Positions 38,459-47,436 of a stretch of DNA of 64,000 nt are shown piece after piece. Origin of the DNA: Anaerolineae bacterium (GTDB lineage: Bacteria > Chloroflexota > Anaerolineae > Aggregatilineales > Phototrophicaceae); contig JAPKMO010000003.1 in assembly GCA_026645945.1 (NCBI GenBank), positions 1-64,000 on the forward strand, written 5' to 3'. The translations under genes and the position numbers were made by a program. Under the pieces are notes generated by a model that saw nothing but the letters and a program-made list of their open reading frames with translations, ran no database searches and was not told the DNA's origin. Within the stretch, counting starts at the first letter, position 1. The number at the start of each line of letters is the position of its first letter.

Positions 38459-40120
38459 CTAATTCATCGCCAGCAAACGGCGGATGGTGAGCGCCAGATG
38501 CAGGGCGAGGCGCGTTTCGGGCCGGTTGAGGTCAATTTCGGCGATTTCGTTGATGCGGTTCATACGGTACAGCAGCGTATTACGGTGGACGATCAGCATA
38601 TCCGCCGTCTGGCTGAGGTTGCCATGACAGGCGAAAAAGGCTTCCAGCGTTTTAATCAGGTCGGCCCGCTGGCGCATGTCGTATTCGACCAGCGCGCCTA
38701 AGGTTTTGTCGCAAAAGGCCAGCAACTTTTCACGGTCTGAAAGGCTCAAGATCAGCTGATAGACGCCCAGATCGCCGATGTACAGGGGCGTATCGGTTTG
38801 CAAACGGGCGGCCAGTTCCAACGCCTGGACGGCATCCCGGTGGCTGTTGCGCCAGGCGGAAATTTCGCGGGCGGGCTGGCCGAGGCCGATGGCGAAGCGC
38901 GTGCCGGGATACTGCCGCTGGATTTCCTGGACGAAGGCTTTCGCCAGTTTCATGCTGGTATCAATCGGGTCTTTGGTATCGGTGGCGTGGAAAACAATCA
39001 GCTCGTTTTCTTTTTCGCGCTGCCAGACCAGCGCAGCGGCGCGTTGGGCGACAACCACCTGGTTTACCAGCGTTTCCAGCCGCCGGCTGGAGGGCGTTTT
39101 GTCGCCCTGCCAGGCCAGCACGATGGCGACGTGAGGCTGAGTCATGTCATGCTCGAAGCGTTCGCCCTGGCGAACGGCTTCCTGCTGGCTGACATCCCCC
39201 AGCAGCAGGCGGTCGAGGAAAGTGCCGCGCAGGCGCTTTTCGGTGTCGCTGATGGCTTTGGCTTTTGCCATCTCCAGCGCGCAGGCCGCCGCGCCATGTT
39301 CGGCCACCAGCAGATCAATATCGTCCAGGTCGCCTTCGCGCCCGATGATGGACAGATAACCCCGCCCGATATTGCGGGTGATGATCGGCGCGACCAGCCG
39401 CGCCAGGCCCGGTATGGGCAGGGATTGCAGCAGCGCCGGGTTTTCGACTTCGCCCACCCGGAGGCGATCCTGAAACTCAACAGGCAGGCTGTACAGATTC
39501 TTCAAAAAGTTCTCAACGTCGTCCCAACTGCCGATCAAACCGGGCTGGACGGCGCTGTCGAGCGTCTTGAGGCGTTTGTCCTGCACGACGATGGACTTGT
39601 TGGTGAGCCGTGCCATCGCGTTCACCAGTTCGGCCATGCCTTCGTTGCGCGACGAAATCTGGGTAAGCTGCCGGTAAATCTGGGTGGCACGGCGTTCAAG
39701 CTGTCCTTTGCGGTCAACCAGCAGGCTGACGACGGTTTTTTCCACCAGGCGCACGCGGCTGCCGCCGGGAAGCACCATCACCGGCATCCCGAAAGCGTTG
39801 GCCTCGGCGATGGCAGTGGGGGAGGCGTTTTCGCTGAGGACGACGGCGCTGGCCTGCATGTCGGAAGCCCAGCGCACCACGTCCACATCGGTGATCTGGC
39901 GGATGTTATTGGTTTCCGGCGGGGCTACCAGCACCATCTCGCCGCGCTGGAGGGCTTTGGCCGGCGTTTTATTTTCCAGGTAAATAACCGTCGTCCAGGT
40001 GACCGAGCGATTCAGATGGCCGTCCCCGGCAACCACGCGCGTTCCCAGAGGAAGCGCCAGCTTGCGGACATCTTCAACGGTTATATGGTTGACCGAGTCT
40101 GCCATTTCAAACGCGCTCAT
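38459..40120 (-). CDS. PucR/CdaR-type transcriptional regulator (copy 2)
   Basis: The 553-residue protein has the PucR N-terminal domain (about 13-130, VEDVRKLALPLGTRVVAGDGHLNRSVTW), a middle region, and a C-terminal HTH (about 490-550, FFACHGNLSQTADMLIVHRNTLLYRMNRINEIAEIDLN). It is the paralogue of 30781-32421 and lies upstream of gltB on the same strand, 312 bases away. That makes it a candidate regulator of glutamate synthesis, as inference. Confidence 0.88.
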   Translation of the reverse strand: MSAFEMADSVNHITVEDVRKLALPLGTRVVAGDGHLNRSVTWTTVIYLENKTPAKALQRGEMVLVAPPETNNIRQITDVDVVRWASDMQASAVVLSENASPTAIAEANAFGMPVMVLPGGSRVRLVEKTVVSLLVDRKGQLERRATQIYRQLTQISSRNEGMAELVNAMARLTNKSIVVQDKRLKTLDSAVQPGLIGSWDDVENFLKNLYSLPVEFQDRLRVGEVENPALLQSLPIPGLARLVAPIITRNIGRGYLSIIGREGDLDDIDLLVAEHGAAACALEMAKAKAISDTEKRLRGTFLDRLLLGDVSQQEAVRQGERFEHDMTQPHVAIVLAWQGDKTPSSRRLETLVNQVVVAQRAAALVWQREKENELIVFHATDTKDPIDTSMKLAKAFVQEIQRQYPGTRFAIGLGQPAREISAWRNSHRDAVQALELAARLQTDTPLYIGDLGVYQLILSLSDREKLLAFCDKTLGALVEYDMRQRADLIKTLEAFFACHGNLSQTADMLIVHRNTLLYRMNRINEIAEIDLNRPETRLALHLALTIRRLLAMN

Positions 40121-40166
40121 TTCCGTAGACGTTTATTGAGGCGGACGAATCGTAATTATTTTACCA

Positions 40167-40562
40167 CTATGTTTCGCCCGTCAACAGGCCGATTAAAATT
40201 ACCCCGGCGAAGATAATCAGCGACTCGCCCAGGAAGCTGCGTTCTTGCAGGAAGTTGATATTGATTAAGGTGAGAAAAAACAGCAGCCCCCCGGCCAGCC
40301 AGGTGACCGGGCTGACGCGCCAGTGCCGCGAGTACTGGTAAACGCCCGAACCGATTAGCACGATGGCCCCGGACAGCGGGACCAGCCAGGGCTGGATGGC
40401 GATATTATTCTGATTAAAGAGCTGTAAAACGGCAAAGATGAGAACCAGGAAAAACCAGGTCAGATGTTCCGCCCGCGCTTCGGCATGGCTTTTGCCGCGA
40501 TAAGCCGTATTCCGCCCGCTGCGCCCCCGCGAGTTGGTTCGCCTTCTGCTCGATCTGCCCAT
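40167..40562 (-). CDS. Small four-helix membrane protein
   Basis: The 131-residue protein has a basic N-terminus (GRSSRRRTNSRGRSGRN) and four hydrophobic helices (WFFLVLIFAVLQLFN, WLVPLSGAIVLIGSGVY, VTWLAGGLLFFLTLININF, LIIFAGVILIGLL). I do not recognise a family. It is divergent from the first Crp/Fnr gene, with 164 bases of control region between them. Confidence 0.65.
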   Translation of the reverse strand: MGRSSRRRTNSRGRSGRNTAYRGKSHAEARAEHLTWFFLVLIFAVLQLFNQNNIAIQPWLVPLSGAIVLIGSGVYQYSRHWRVSPVTWLAGGLLFFLTLININFLQERSFLGESLIIFAGVILIGLLTGET

Positions 40563-40638
40563 ATCATGAGATACTCCTGACAGTATGCCGTGCCAGTTTA
40601 CATGGAACGGCGACCACGCGCCAGTAGCACTTCACGTT

Positions 40639-40682
40639 ACAGCACGGTTCTGCTGTCACCGAGCCAGTGTTTGCGTTATACT
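40639..40682 (+). promoter_or_regulatory. Dyad operator and -10 of the first Crp/Fnr gene
   Basis: A perfect dyad ACAGCA-N6-TGCTGT (40639-40656, centre 40647.5) is followed by TATACT at 40677-40682. The -10 begins 29.5 bases after the dyad centre, exactly the spacing seen for the Crp/Fnr-like sites of the next gene and of nosZ. The half-site differs from theirs. Confidence 0.55.
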
Positions 40683-40726
40683 AAAAGAAATTCTACCGTT
40701 TGTTAAGATATCTGGGTTATCGTAAG

Positions 40727-41431
40727 ATGGTGACCGAGTCTTTAGCGGTGAAATTTGAGGAACTGCTTGAAATGCCGGCATTTCGAGATATGCCTCAGGA
40801 ACAGCTTCGACGTCTGGCTGCCGTTATGACGCGCTATCATTATGCCCCAGGGCAGATCATCTTTGTCGAAGGCGAACCGGCCGGCGCGCTGTGGTTTGTC
40901 GCGCAGGGGCGGGTGAAGATCATCAAACATTCGCTGAACGGGCGTATTCAAGGGCTGTGTTTAATGAACAGGGGCAAGTGTTTTGGAAGCTGCCCCCTGT
41001 TTAACATGGAGAAAAATCCCGCTACGGCCCAGGCGCTTGATGAGGTGACGCTTTTTGTGCTGCCGGATGAGGCGTTTCAGCAGTTAAGGGCGCGCGACCC
41101 ACAGGTGGTTAAGGCGCTGCTGCACGTATACAGCCAGCGGCTGCAGCATCTCGCCCAGGTGAGCGAGGCGCTGGGCGCGTGGACGGTTGCAGATCGCATT
41201 AACGACTGCCTGCTGGTTTATGCCAACCGGGAGATGCAGCAGCCGACGGTTGAACTAACGCATGAAAAGCTGGCGGCGCTTTCTGGAACGGTGCGCGAAG
41301 TGGTAACCCGCCACCTCAACCTGCTGGAAAGAGAGGGAATCGTGCGGAACGAAACCGGGCGCATCATCATCCTGAACTTCGATGCGCTGCTCCCTCCGTG
41401 TGCAGGCGAGATGCAAAGATCGCCGGAGTAA
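40727..41431 (+). CDS. Crp/Fnr-family transcriptional regulator (first)
   Basis: The 234-residue protein has a cyclic-nucleotide-binding-like beta roll (about 15-125), a dimerisation helix (130-160) and a winged HTH (about 175-215, LAALSGTVREVVTRHLNLLEREGIV). The recognition helix carries R-E-x-x-x-R as in Crp. Cysteines C78, C85 and C89 lie in the beta roll (CLMNRGKCFGSCP), not at the N-terminus where Fnr binds its cluster. It probably senses a redox or nitrogen-oxide signal and controls the nos genes beside it. Its own promoter has a distinct dyad. Confidence 0.87.
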   Translation: MVTESLAVKFEELLEMPAFRDMPQEQLRRLAAVMTRYHYAPGQIIFVEGEPAGALWFVAQGRVKIIKHSLNGRIQGLCLMNRGKCFGSCPLFNMEKNPATAQALDEVTLFVLPDEAFQQLRARDPQVVKALLHVYSQRLQHLAQVSEALGAWTVADRINDCLLVYANREMQQPTVELTHEKLAALSGTVREVVTRHLNLLEREGIVRNETGRIIILNFDALLPPCAGEMQRSPE

Positions 41432-41433
41432 CA

Positions 41434-41476
41434 CGTGATTTAGGTCACATCATGCCGTCCCACTTTCCCCTATGCT
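41434..41476 (+). promoter_or_regulatory. Crp/Fnr-type operator and -10 of the second regulator gene
   Basis: CGTGA-N6-TCACA (41434-41449) is followed after exactly 21 bases by TATGCT (41471-41476). This is the class II activator layout (site near -41.5). The sequence GTGATTTAGGTCACATCA is shared almost entirely with the nosZ promoter at 42217. Confidence 0.75.
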
Positions 41477-41509
41477 GATTGCATAGTTCCCTGTAGCGGC
41501 GGCTGTTAT

Positions 41510-42202
41510 ATGGCGGTCAGCGTAGAGTTGTTAGCCCAGATTCAGCTATTTGCTGCACTCAGCCCACGCACGCGGCGCTGCATTGCGGAAAAAGCCGTGT
41601 GGGCAGAATATGCTGCTGAGGCTGTCCTGTACCGCCAGGGCGACCCGCCGACGGCGCTGTATGTGCTGCAAACAGGCCGGGTGAAGCTGTATCGCCAATC
41701 CAAAGATAAATGCCAGATTCTGGCGCTGCCCGTTCCGGGGGACTGTCTGGGCGCAGAGTCGCTGCCGACCGGCGCGCCCAGCCCTTACTCGGCGACCACG
41801 CTCACGCCGGTTACGGCCATTTATTTGTCGCCGGATGTACTCCAACCCCTGCTTGACGAACACCCGGATTTCCAGGAAGTTTTTCTGAGGTTGATTACCG
41901 ACCGGCTCAAACAGTTTGTCACCCTGGTGCATGATCTGGCCTTTCGGGATGTAACATCGCGGCTGGCGACCGTGCTGCTGGCGCGCGCCGAACTGGAAGG
42001 CCAGCCGCACGATGAAGGCATCGTCTTCGACCGGCTGCTTTCGCAGCAGGAATTTGCCGAGATGGTCGGTACGGCCCGTGAAGTGGTTTACCGCGTCTTC
42101 AAAAAGTTTGAAGATGACGGCTTGATTCGGATAACCCGACGCTGCATCCTCGTCCGTGACCTCGATGCGCTGCGCGCGATTGCGCTTCAAGAGGCGCATT
42201 AG
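41510..42202 (+). CDS. Crp/Fnr-family transcriptional regulator (second)
   Basis: The 230-residue protein has a beta-roll sensor (about 10-125, AEYAAEAVLYRQGDPPTALYVLQTGRVKLYR) and a C-terminal winged HTH (about 170-205, FAEMVGTAREVVYRVFKKFEDDGLI), again with R-E-x-x-x-R in the recognition helix. It lies between the first regulator and nosZ on the same strand. Its promoter has the same operator as nosZ, so it may control itself and nosZ together. Relation to Dnr/NnrR-type nitric-oxide sensors is likely by context, not shown. Confidence 0.87.
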   Translation: MAVSVELLAQIQLFAALSPRTRRCIAEKAVWAEYAAEAVLYRQGDPPTALYVLQTGRVKLYRQSKDKCQILALPVPGDCLGAESLPTGAPSPYSATTLTPVTAIYLSPDVLQPLLDEHPDFQEVFLRLITDRLKQFVTLVHDLAFRDVTSRLATVLLARAELEGQPHDEGIVFDRLLSQQEFAEMVGTAREVVYRVFKKFEDDGLIRITRRCILVRDLDALRAIALQEAH

Positions 42203-42216
42203 CTCCCTCAACGTGA

Positions 42217-42259
42217 TGTGACTTGGGTCACATCAGACTTTGTTCTTTCGCCCCATGAT
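42217..42259 (+). promoter_or_regulatory. Crp/Fnr-type operator and -10 of nosZ
   Basis: A perfect TGTGA-N6-TCACA (42217-42232) is followed after 21 bases by CATGAT (42254-42259). Spacing and flanking bases (GGTCACATCA, then CTTTC-CCC) match the promoter at 41434, so both promoters should answer to the same regulator. Confidence 0.78.
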
Positions 42260-42335
42260 GAAGTTGAAGAAGTGCCGCAACAAGCAGCCGGCGGCGTTTT
42301 TCTCGTTTCAGTTTGGATAAGGAGACGGAAAATAG

Positions 42336-44330
42336 ATGATCTCGCAACGATTATCCTCCAGATTGTTACTCATCGGGGCGGTTCTTGTGATTGCTGGGGT
42401 GCTGGCGGTGACGGTGTCGCCCAAAGCCATCACCAGCGCGCAGGGCAGCGACGCGGACTGGCAGACCATCGCCGAACAGCGCGGGCTGACAGAGGCCGAT
42501 CTGCGCGCTGCCGTCATGACCTATACGCCCAGCGGTGTCATGGATGAATATGTCATGTTCGCCTCGGCAGGTCAGGGAGGGCAAGTCCTGGCGATTGGTT
42601 TACCTTCCATGCGGCTGCTGCGCCTGATCGCTGTTTTCGCGCCCGAACCCTGGCAGGGGTATGGGTACGGCACGGGCAACGAGGTGCTGGAGCAGGGTTT
42701 TATTGATGGGCAGGAAATCCTGTGGGGGGACACGCACCATCCGGCGCTGAGCGAAACCAACGGCGAATACGACGGCCAATGGCTGTTTATCGGCGACAAA
42801 GCCAACGGGCGCGTGGCCGTGATTGACCTGCGCGACTTTGAAACCAAACAGATCGTCCACAACCCAGCTTTCCTGAACGATCACGGCGGCACGTTTGTTA
42901 CGCCCAATACCGAATACATTGTGGAAGGCGGCCAGTACGGGCTGCCGTTGGGCGGCGACTACGCGCCGATTGAAGAATATCAGAACGCCTACAGCGGCAT
43001 GATTACCTTCTGGAAGTTCGACCGTGAAGCCGGTCGCATTGACTATAGCCAGTCGTTTGCGATGGAACTGCCGCCGTACTGGCAGGATTTGTGCGATGCG
43101 GGCAAGGGGGTATCTGAGGGGTGGGTTTTCTGCAACTCGTTTAATGCCGAAATGGCGACGGGCGGCATTGAAAAAGGCAACCCACCATTTGAGGCGGGCG
43201 TCAGCCGAGGCGCGGTGGATTATCTGCACATCATTAATCTGAAGGCGGCTGAAGCGGTGTTCCAGGCGGGCGGTGCAGTGGATGTTAGAGGGTTCAGCGT
43301 CATCCCGCTGGAAACCGTCATTGAGAATAACCTGCTGTACCTTGCGCCCGAACCCCGAAGCCCGCACGGCGCGGACGTGACCCCCAGGGGCGATTTCATT
43401 TCTGTCGGCGGCAAGCTCGACCCGCACGTGTCAGTTTACAGCTTCCACAAGATTCAGGACGCCGTCGCCGCCGGCCCGACCGAAAAAGACGTTTTTGGTG
43501 TGCCGGTGCTGGCGCTGGAAAGCGTGCTGGAGGCGCAGGTGGAACTGGGACTTGGCCCGCTGCATACCGTTTATGACGATCAGGGCTATGCCTATACCAG
43601 CCTGTTCCTGGACAGCGCGGTGGCGCGCTGGAGTATCGGCGCAGAGGGGTATCGCCCGCAGGACGGCTGGCAGCTCATCAGCAAGATACCGGTTCAGTAC
43701 AATGTCGGGCATCTGGCCGCTGCGGAAGGCGATACCATGTCGCCGGATGGTCGTTTTCTGGTCGCGCTCAACAAATGGTCGGTAGACCGTTTCCTCAGCA
43801 CCGGCCCGCTGCTGCCTCAGAACCTCCAGTTAATTGATGTAACGCGGCCTGGCGATCAGATGCAGATTCTTTACGATATGCCGATCACCGGAGCCGAGCC
43901 GCACTACGCCCAGATCATCAAGGCCGACAAGCTGAAGGCGTGGGAAGTGTACCCTGAAGTTGGCTGGAACCCGATCACGCAGTCGGTTGATCCCAACGCT
44001 GTGATCCAGGGGACGGAAGGTGTTACCCGCGATGGTAAGAATGTCACCGTGCGGATGACCGCCGTTCGCAGCCACATGACGCCGGAACACATCGAAATCG
44101 AAGAAGGCGATCATGTGACCTGGACGATCACCAACGTCGAACGCGCCCGCGACGCCACGCATGGATTCGCCATTCCGTTCTACAACATCAACCTGAGCAT
44201 CGAGCCGGGCGAAACCATTACCTTCGAATTTGAGGCGAAACGCCCCGGCGTCTTCAGTTTCTACTGCACCGAGTTCTGTTCCGCGCTGCACCTCGAAATG
44301 ATGGGCTACATGATGGTGCAGCCGAAATAA
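42336..44330 (+). CDS. nosZ: Nitrous-oxide reductase, Sec-dependent clade II type
   Basis: The 664-residue protein reduces N2O to N2 in the cell envelope. It has a plain Sec signal (SRLLLIGAVLVIAGVLAVTV, no twin arginine), a seven-bladed propeller with the DTHHPALSE histidines for the Cu4S CuZ site, and a C-terminal cupredoxin. The cupredoxin has the CuA motif CTEFCSALHLEMMGYM (C-x3-C-x3-H-x2-M) and HGFAIPFYNINLSIEPGE. All metal-ligand motifs I could check are intact. The Sec signal and the following gene order point to clade II. It is the first gene of the structural operon. Confidence 0.96.
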   Translation: MISQRLSSRLLLIGAVLVIAGVLAVTVSPKAITSAQGSDADWQTIAEQRGLTEADLRAAVMTYTPSGVMDEYVMFASAGQGGQVLAIGLPSMRLLRLIAVFAPEPWQGYGYGTGNEVLEQGFIDGQEILWGDTHHPALSETNGEYDGQWLFIGDKANGRVAVIDLRDFETKQIVHNPAFLNDHGGTFVTPNTEYIVEGGQYGLPLGGDYAPIEEYQNAYSGMITFWKFDREAGRIDYSQSFAMELPPYWQDLCDAGKGVSEGWVFCNSFNAEMATGGIEKGNPPFEAGVSRGAVDYLHIINLKAAEAVFQAGGAVDVRGFSVIPLETVIENNLLYLAPEPRSPHGADVTPRGDFISVGGKLDPHVSVYSFHKIQDAVAAGPTEKDVFGVPVLALESVLEAQVELGLGPLHTVYDDQGYAYTSLFLDSAVARWSIGAEGYRPQDGWQLISKIPVQYNVGHLAAAEGDTMSPDGRFLVALNKWSVDRFLSTGPLLPQNLQLIDVTRPGDQMQILYDMPITGAEPHYAQIIKADKLKAWEVYPEVGWNPITQSVDPNAVIQGTEGVTRDGKNVTVRMTAVRSHMTPEHIEIEEGDHVTWTITNVERARDATHGFAIPFYNINLSIEPGETITFEFEAKRPGVFSFYCTEFCSALHLEMMGYMMVQPK

Positions 44331-44405
44331 CGTACTGCCGGTGGGATGGGCGGCAGGAAGGGGTTTCCTGTCGCCCTCCATCTGGACGGGCATAAAGAGG
44401 TTGTT

Positions 44406-45080
44406 ATGACTATCAATGCGCTGACCCCGACAGATGCCGATATGGTTCAACGGGCCGCCCAGCCGGTTTCCCGCCGCTGGATAAAGCGGCTGCCGCCGGT
44501 GTTTTTTCTGGCGGCTGCTGTGCTGCTGGTGGTTTCGATAGCGTTCCCCTACTGGGGAATGGTGCTGGAGGCGCCGCAGTATCCCGGCGGGCTGCAAATG
44601 CGCGTATTCGTTAACGACATGACCGGCGACGATGATCCCCGGCTGGACGAAGTGCGCGAAATTGACGGTTTGAACCACTATATCGGTATGAAGTCGCTCT
44701 ATGATGCGGCGGCCTTTGAACGTTCGATAGCTATCCCGGGCCTGATAATTATGGTTGCGGCGCTGGGTGTGGTGGCTTTCTGGCGGCGGCGCTGGACGTG
44801 GCTTCTGGCGCTGCCGGCTGTGGGTTTCCCCTTCATTTTTCTGGGCGATCTGGCCTACTGGCTGAACCATTACGGCCAGAACCTTGACCCTTACGCGCCG
44901 CTGTCCAGCGCGATTCAGCCTTTTACGCCGCCCATTCTGGGCGAAGGCGTCATCGGCCAGTTTAAAACCGTCGCTTATGTGGATACCGGATGGTATCTGG
45001 CGCTGGCCGCCGGCGTGCTGGTTGTGGCCGGGCTTCTCGTTCGTCTGGCCGGGACGGTTTCTGCCGCCAGGGAGCAGTAA
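44406..45080 (+). CDS. nosB: NosB-like membrane protein of the nos cluster
   Basis: The start is ATG 44406, with AGAGG about 5 bases upstream. The 224-residue protein has four membrane helices (about 28-50, 108-125, 132-150, 190-212) and an outer loop PYWGMVLEAPQYPGGLQMRVF, followed by GLNHYIGMK. The position between nosZ and nosD and the topology fit NosB, a clade II-linked protein of unknown biochemical role, possibly in electron flow to NosZ. It is 3 bases before nosD. Confidence 0.65.
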   Translation: MTINALTPTDADMVQRAAQPVSRRWIKRLPPVFFLAAAVLLVVSIAFPYWGMVLEAPQYPGGLQMRVFVNDMTGDDDPRLDEVREIDGLNHYIGMKSLYDAAAFERSIAIPGLIIMVAALGVVAFWRRRWTWLLALPAVGFPFIFLGDLAYWLNHYGQNLDPYAPLSSAIQPFTPPILGEGVIGQFKTVAYVDTGWYLALAAGVLVVAGLLVRLAGTVSAAREQ

Positions 45081-45083
45081 ACG

Positions 45084-46535
45084 ATGGCAGCGAACCGGCC
45101 TGCTCGAAAAGGATTGGCGCTGCTGGTCGCGCTGGTGTGCTTGGGGGGGATTTGGGGCGCGCGGGCGCAGGCGGGCGAAAAACTGATCGTCGCGCCGGAT
45201 GGCTACCCGACGATAGATGCGGCGCTGGCCGCCGCTGCTTCCGGCGATGTGATCGAAGTACGCGGAGGTATTTACGGCGCGCCCCTTATCATCGAAAAAA
45301 GCGTGTCGCTGCTGGGCGTGGGGCAGCCGGTGATTGACGGCCAGGGGGCGGGCAGCCTGGTGCTGATTAACGCGCCGGATGTGGTCTTTCGCGGGTTTAC
45401 CTTGCGGAGCAGCGGCCAGAGCCTGACGCACGAAGACACGGGCATCGTTATCCAGTCGCCGCGTGTTACGGTGGCGGATAACCTGCTGGATGATGTTTTG
45501 TTCGGCATCTACTTCGCCAATGCGGCGGAAGGGCTGGCGCAGAACAACATCATTCGCGGCAAACCGCTGGAAGAAAGTATGCGCGGCGACAGCATCCGCG
45601 TCTGGTACAGCGACAATGTACAACTGGTTGGCAACGACATCAGCACCGGGCGCGATACGCTCATCTGGTATGCCAACAACATCGTCATCCGCGATAACCA
45701 CATTCACGACAGCCGCTACGGCCTGCACTTCATGTATAACAAAAATGCGGTCGTCGAAAACAACCTGATTCAAAACAATGCCGTCGGCGCGTATATGATG
45801 TACTCCGCCGGTCTGGTGATGACCGGCAACCGGTTCATTCATAACCGGGGGGCGAGCGGTTATGGGATTGCATTCAAGGATATGGATCACGCCCGCGTGA
45901 CCCGGAATATTTTTGTCGGCAATATGTCGGCGGTTTACCTGGACAACTCGCCCTCGCTGTACGACGAATACAACACGTTCAGTGACAACTTTCTGGCCTA
46001 CAACGATGTCGGCCTAACCGCCCTGCCAGCCGTAAGGCGAAACATCTTCCAGCGCAACTCGTTTTTTGAAAATCACCAGCAGGTCAGCGTCCAGGGGCGC
46101 GGCAGCCTGTTGGGGAACATCTGGCAGCAGGATGGGGTCGGCAACTACTGGAGCGACTACGTTGGATACGATGGCAATAACGACGGCATAGGCGATATGC
46201 CGTACCGCGCCGAAAAGCTGTTCGAGAGCCTGGCCGACGGCCAGCCGGCCCTGCGGTTGTTCGCGTTCAGTCCGGCCAGCCAGGCGCTTGATTTTGCGGC
46301 GGCGGCCTTCCCGTCGCTGCGGCCCGACCCCAAAGTGATTGACGAAGCCCCCTTAATGCAGTACGCCGTACCCGCCGGTATTGCGGAACCCGGCCAGGGG
46401 GTGTCGCTGCCGTTCCTGGCGGCAGGGCTGGCGCTGCTGGGGCTGGGGACGGGCATCGGCGTTTTTGCCTGGCGCGGGGGCGGGCGGTGGCATTCAACCT
46501 TGAAGCGCCCGGACGTTGTTCAGGCGGGCGCATGA
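45084..46535 (+). CDS. nosD: NosD copper-site maturation protein
   Basis: The 483-residue protein has an N-terminal signal (LALLVALVCLGGIWGARA) and a right-handed beta helix with CASH/parallel repeats, such as DVVFRGFTLRSSG, NIVIRDNHIHDSRYGLHFMYNKNAVVENNLI and MTGNRFIHN. A C-terminal membrane helix (FLAAGLALLGLGTGIGVFAW) tethers it to the membrane. NosD acts with NosF and NosY to supply sulphur or copper for the CuZ site. It is followed by nosF after 16 bases. Confidence 0.92.
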   Translation: MAANRPARKGLALLVALVCLGGIWGARAQAGEKLIVAPDGYPTIDAALAAAASGDVIEVRGGIYGAPLIIEKSVSLLGVGQPVIDGQGAGSLVLINAPDVVFRGFTLRSSGQSLTHEDTGIVIQSPRVTVADNLLDDVLFGIYFANAAEGLAQNNIIRGKPLEESMRGDSIRVWYSDNVQLVGNDISTGRDTLIWYANNIVIRDNHIHDSRYGLHFMYNKNAVVENNLIQNNAVGAYMMYSAGLVMTGNRFIHNRGASGYGIAFKDMDHARVTRNIFVGNMSAVYLDNSPSLYDEYNTFSDNFLAYNDVGLTALPAVRRNIFQRNSFFENHQQVSVQGRGSLLGNIWQQDGVGNYWSDYVGYDGNNDGIGDMPYRAEKLFESLADGQPALRLFAFSPASQALDFAAAAFPSLRPDPKVIDEAPLMQYAVPAGIAEPGQGVSLPFLAAGLALLGLGTGIGVFAWRGGGRWHSTLKRPDVVQAGA

Positions 46536-46551
46536 ACGGGGAGCGAAAAGC

Positions 46552-47436
46552 ATGATTGTGGCGAAAAACCTGACCAAACGCTACGGCAAAATTACGGCGC
46601 TGAACGATGTTTCGTTCGCCATCGCTGCTGGCGAGTCGGTGGCGCTGTGGGGCGCAAACGGCGCGGGCAAAACAACCACGCTGCGCTGTCTGCTGGGCAT
46701 TCAGGGTTTTGAAGGCGAGATGACCGTTAACGGGATTGACGTGCGGCGGAACGGCAAAGCCGCGCGCGCCGCCGTTGGTTACGTGCCGCAGGAAGCGGCT
46801 TTTTATGACATGACCGTGATGGAAACGCTGTATTTTTATGCGGCGCTCAAAAAAACCGCCCGGCAGCGCATCCATGACGTGCTGGAGCAGGTGCAGCTAA
46901 CCGCTCACAGCGGTAAACGGGTGAATATGCTTTCCGGTGGGATGAAACAGCGGCTGGCGCTGGCGGTGGCGCTGTTGGCCGACCCGCCCATACTGGTGCT
47001 GGACGAACCCACCGCCAACCTTGACGTGCAGGCGCAGCGCGATTTTATCCAGACGGTGCGTGTGTTTAATGAAGCCGGCAAAACCATCGTATTTTCCTCG
47101 CACCGCCTGGACGAAGTTATTGCGCTTGGCAGCCGCGTGCTGGTGCTGGAGGATGGCCGTCTGGCGCTGGAATGCCATCCGTTTGAACTGGCCGAAAGAC
47201 GCGGGCTGCGCCGCTGGCTGCGAATTTGGGTTTCGCCGCAGCAGAGAGAAATTACCCTGAAAGTTCTCGATGAGCAGGGTTTTACGTATCTGCCGAACGG
47301 TCGCAGTTTTTATGTTCAGGTCAATTCCGGGGGAAAAATCGCACCCCTGCGCTCACTGGAAATGGCGAACATCCCCGTTGAGGATTTCGATTTGGTGGAT
47401 GGCGAGCTGGCGCCGCCGGGAGAAAGCCATGATTGA
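46552..47436 (+). CDS. nosF: NosF ABC ATPase for NosZ maturation
   Basis: The start is ATG 46552 (GGGGAG 9 bases upstream). The 294-residue ATPase has Walker A GANGAGKTTT, signature LSGGMKQRLALAVALLADPP, Walker B ILVLDEPTANLD and a switch histidine (FSSHRLDEV). Its place between nosD and nosY identifies it as NosF, the energy source of the NosDFY complex. It overlaps nosY by 8 bases. Confidence 0.92.
   Translation: MIVAKNLTKRYGKITALNDVSFAIAAGESVALWGANGAGKTTTLRCLLGIQGFEGEMTVNGIDVRRNGKAARAAVGYVPQEAAFYDMTVMETLYFYAALKKTARQRIHDVLEQVQLTAHSGKRVNMLSGGMKQRLALAVALLADPPILVLDEPTANLDVQAQRDFIQTVRVFNEAGKTIVFSSHRLDEVIALGSRVLVLEDGRLALECHPFELAERRGLRRWLRIWVSPQQREITLKVLDEQGFTYLPNGRSFYVQVNSGGKIAPLRSLEMANIPVEDFDLVDGELAPPGESHD

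Noticed and set aside
38798..40216. A 472-codon plus-strand frame opposite the second PucR-type gene
   Set aside because: It is a shadow of a conserved regulator; its product has no recognisable domain and no ribosome site.
43830..45890. A 686-codon open frame on the minus strand across nosZ, nosB-like and nosD
   Set aside because: It is antisense to three well-supported genes, has a His/Arg/Pro/Gln-rich composition without domain patterns, and results from GC-rich codon use on the other strand.
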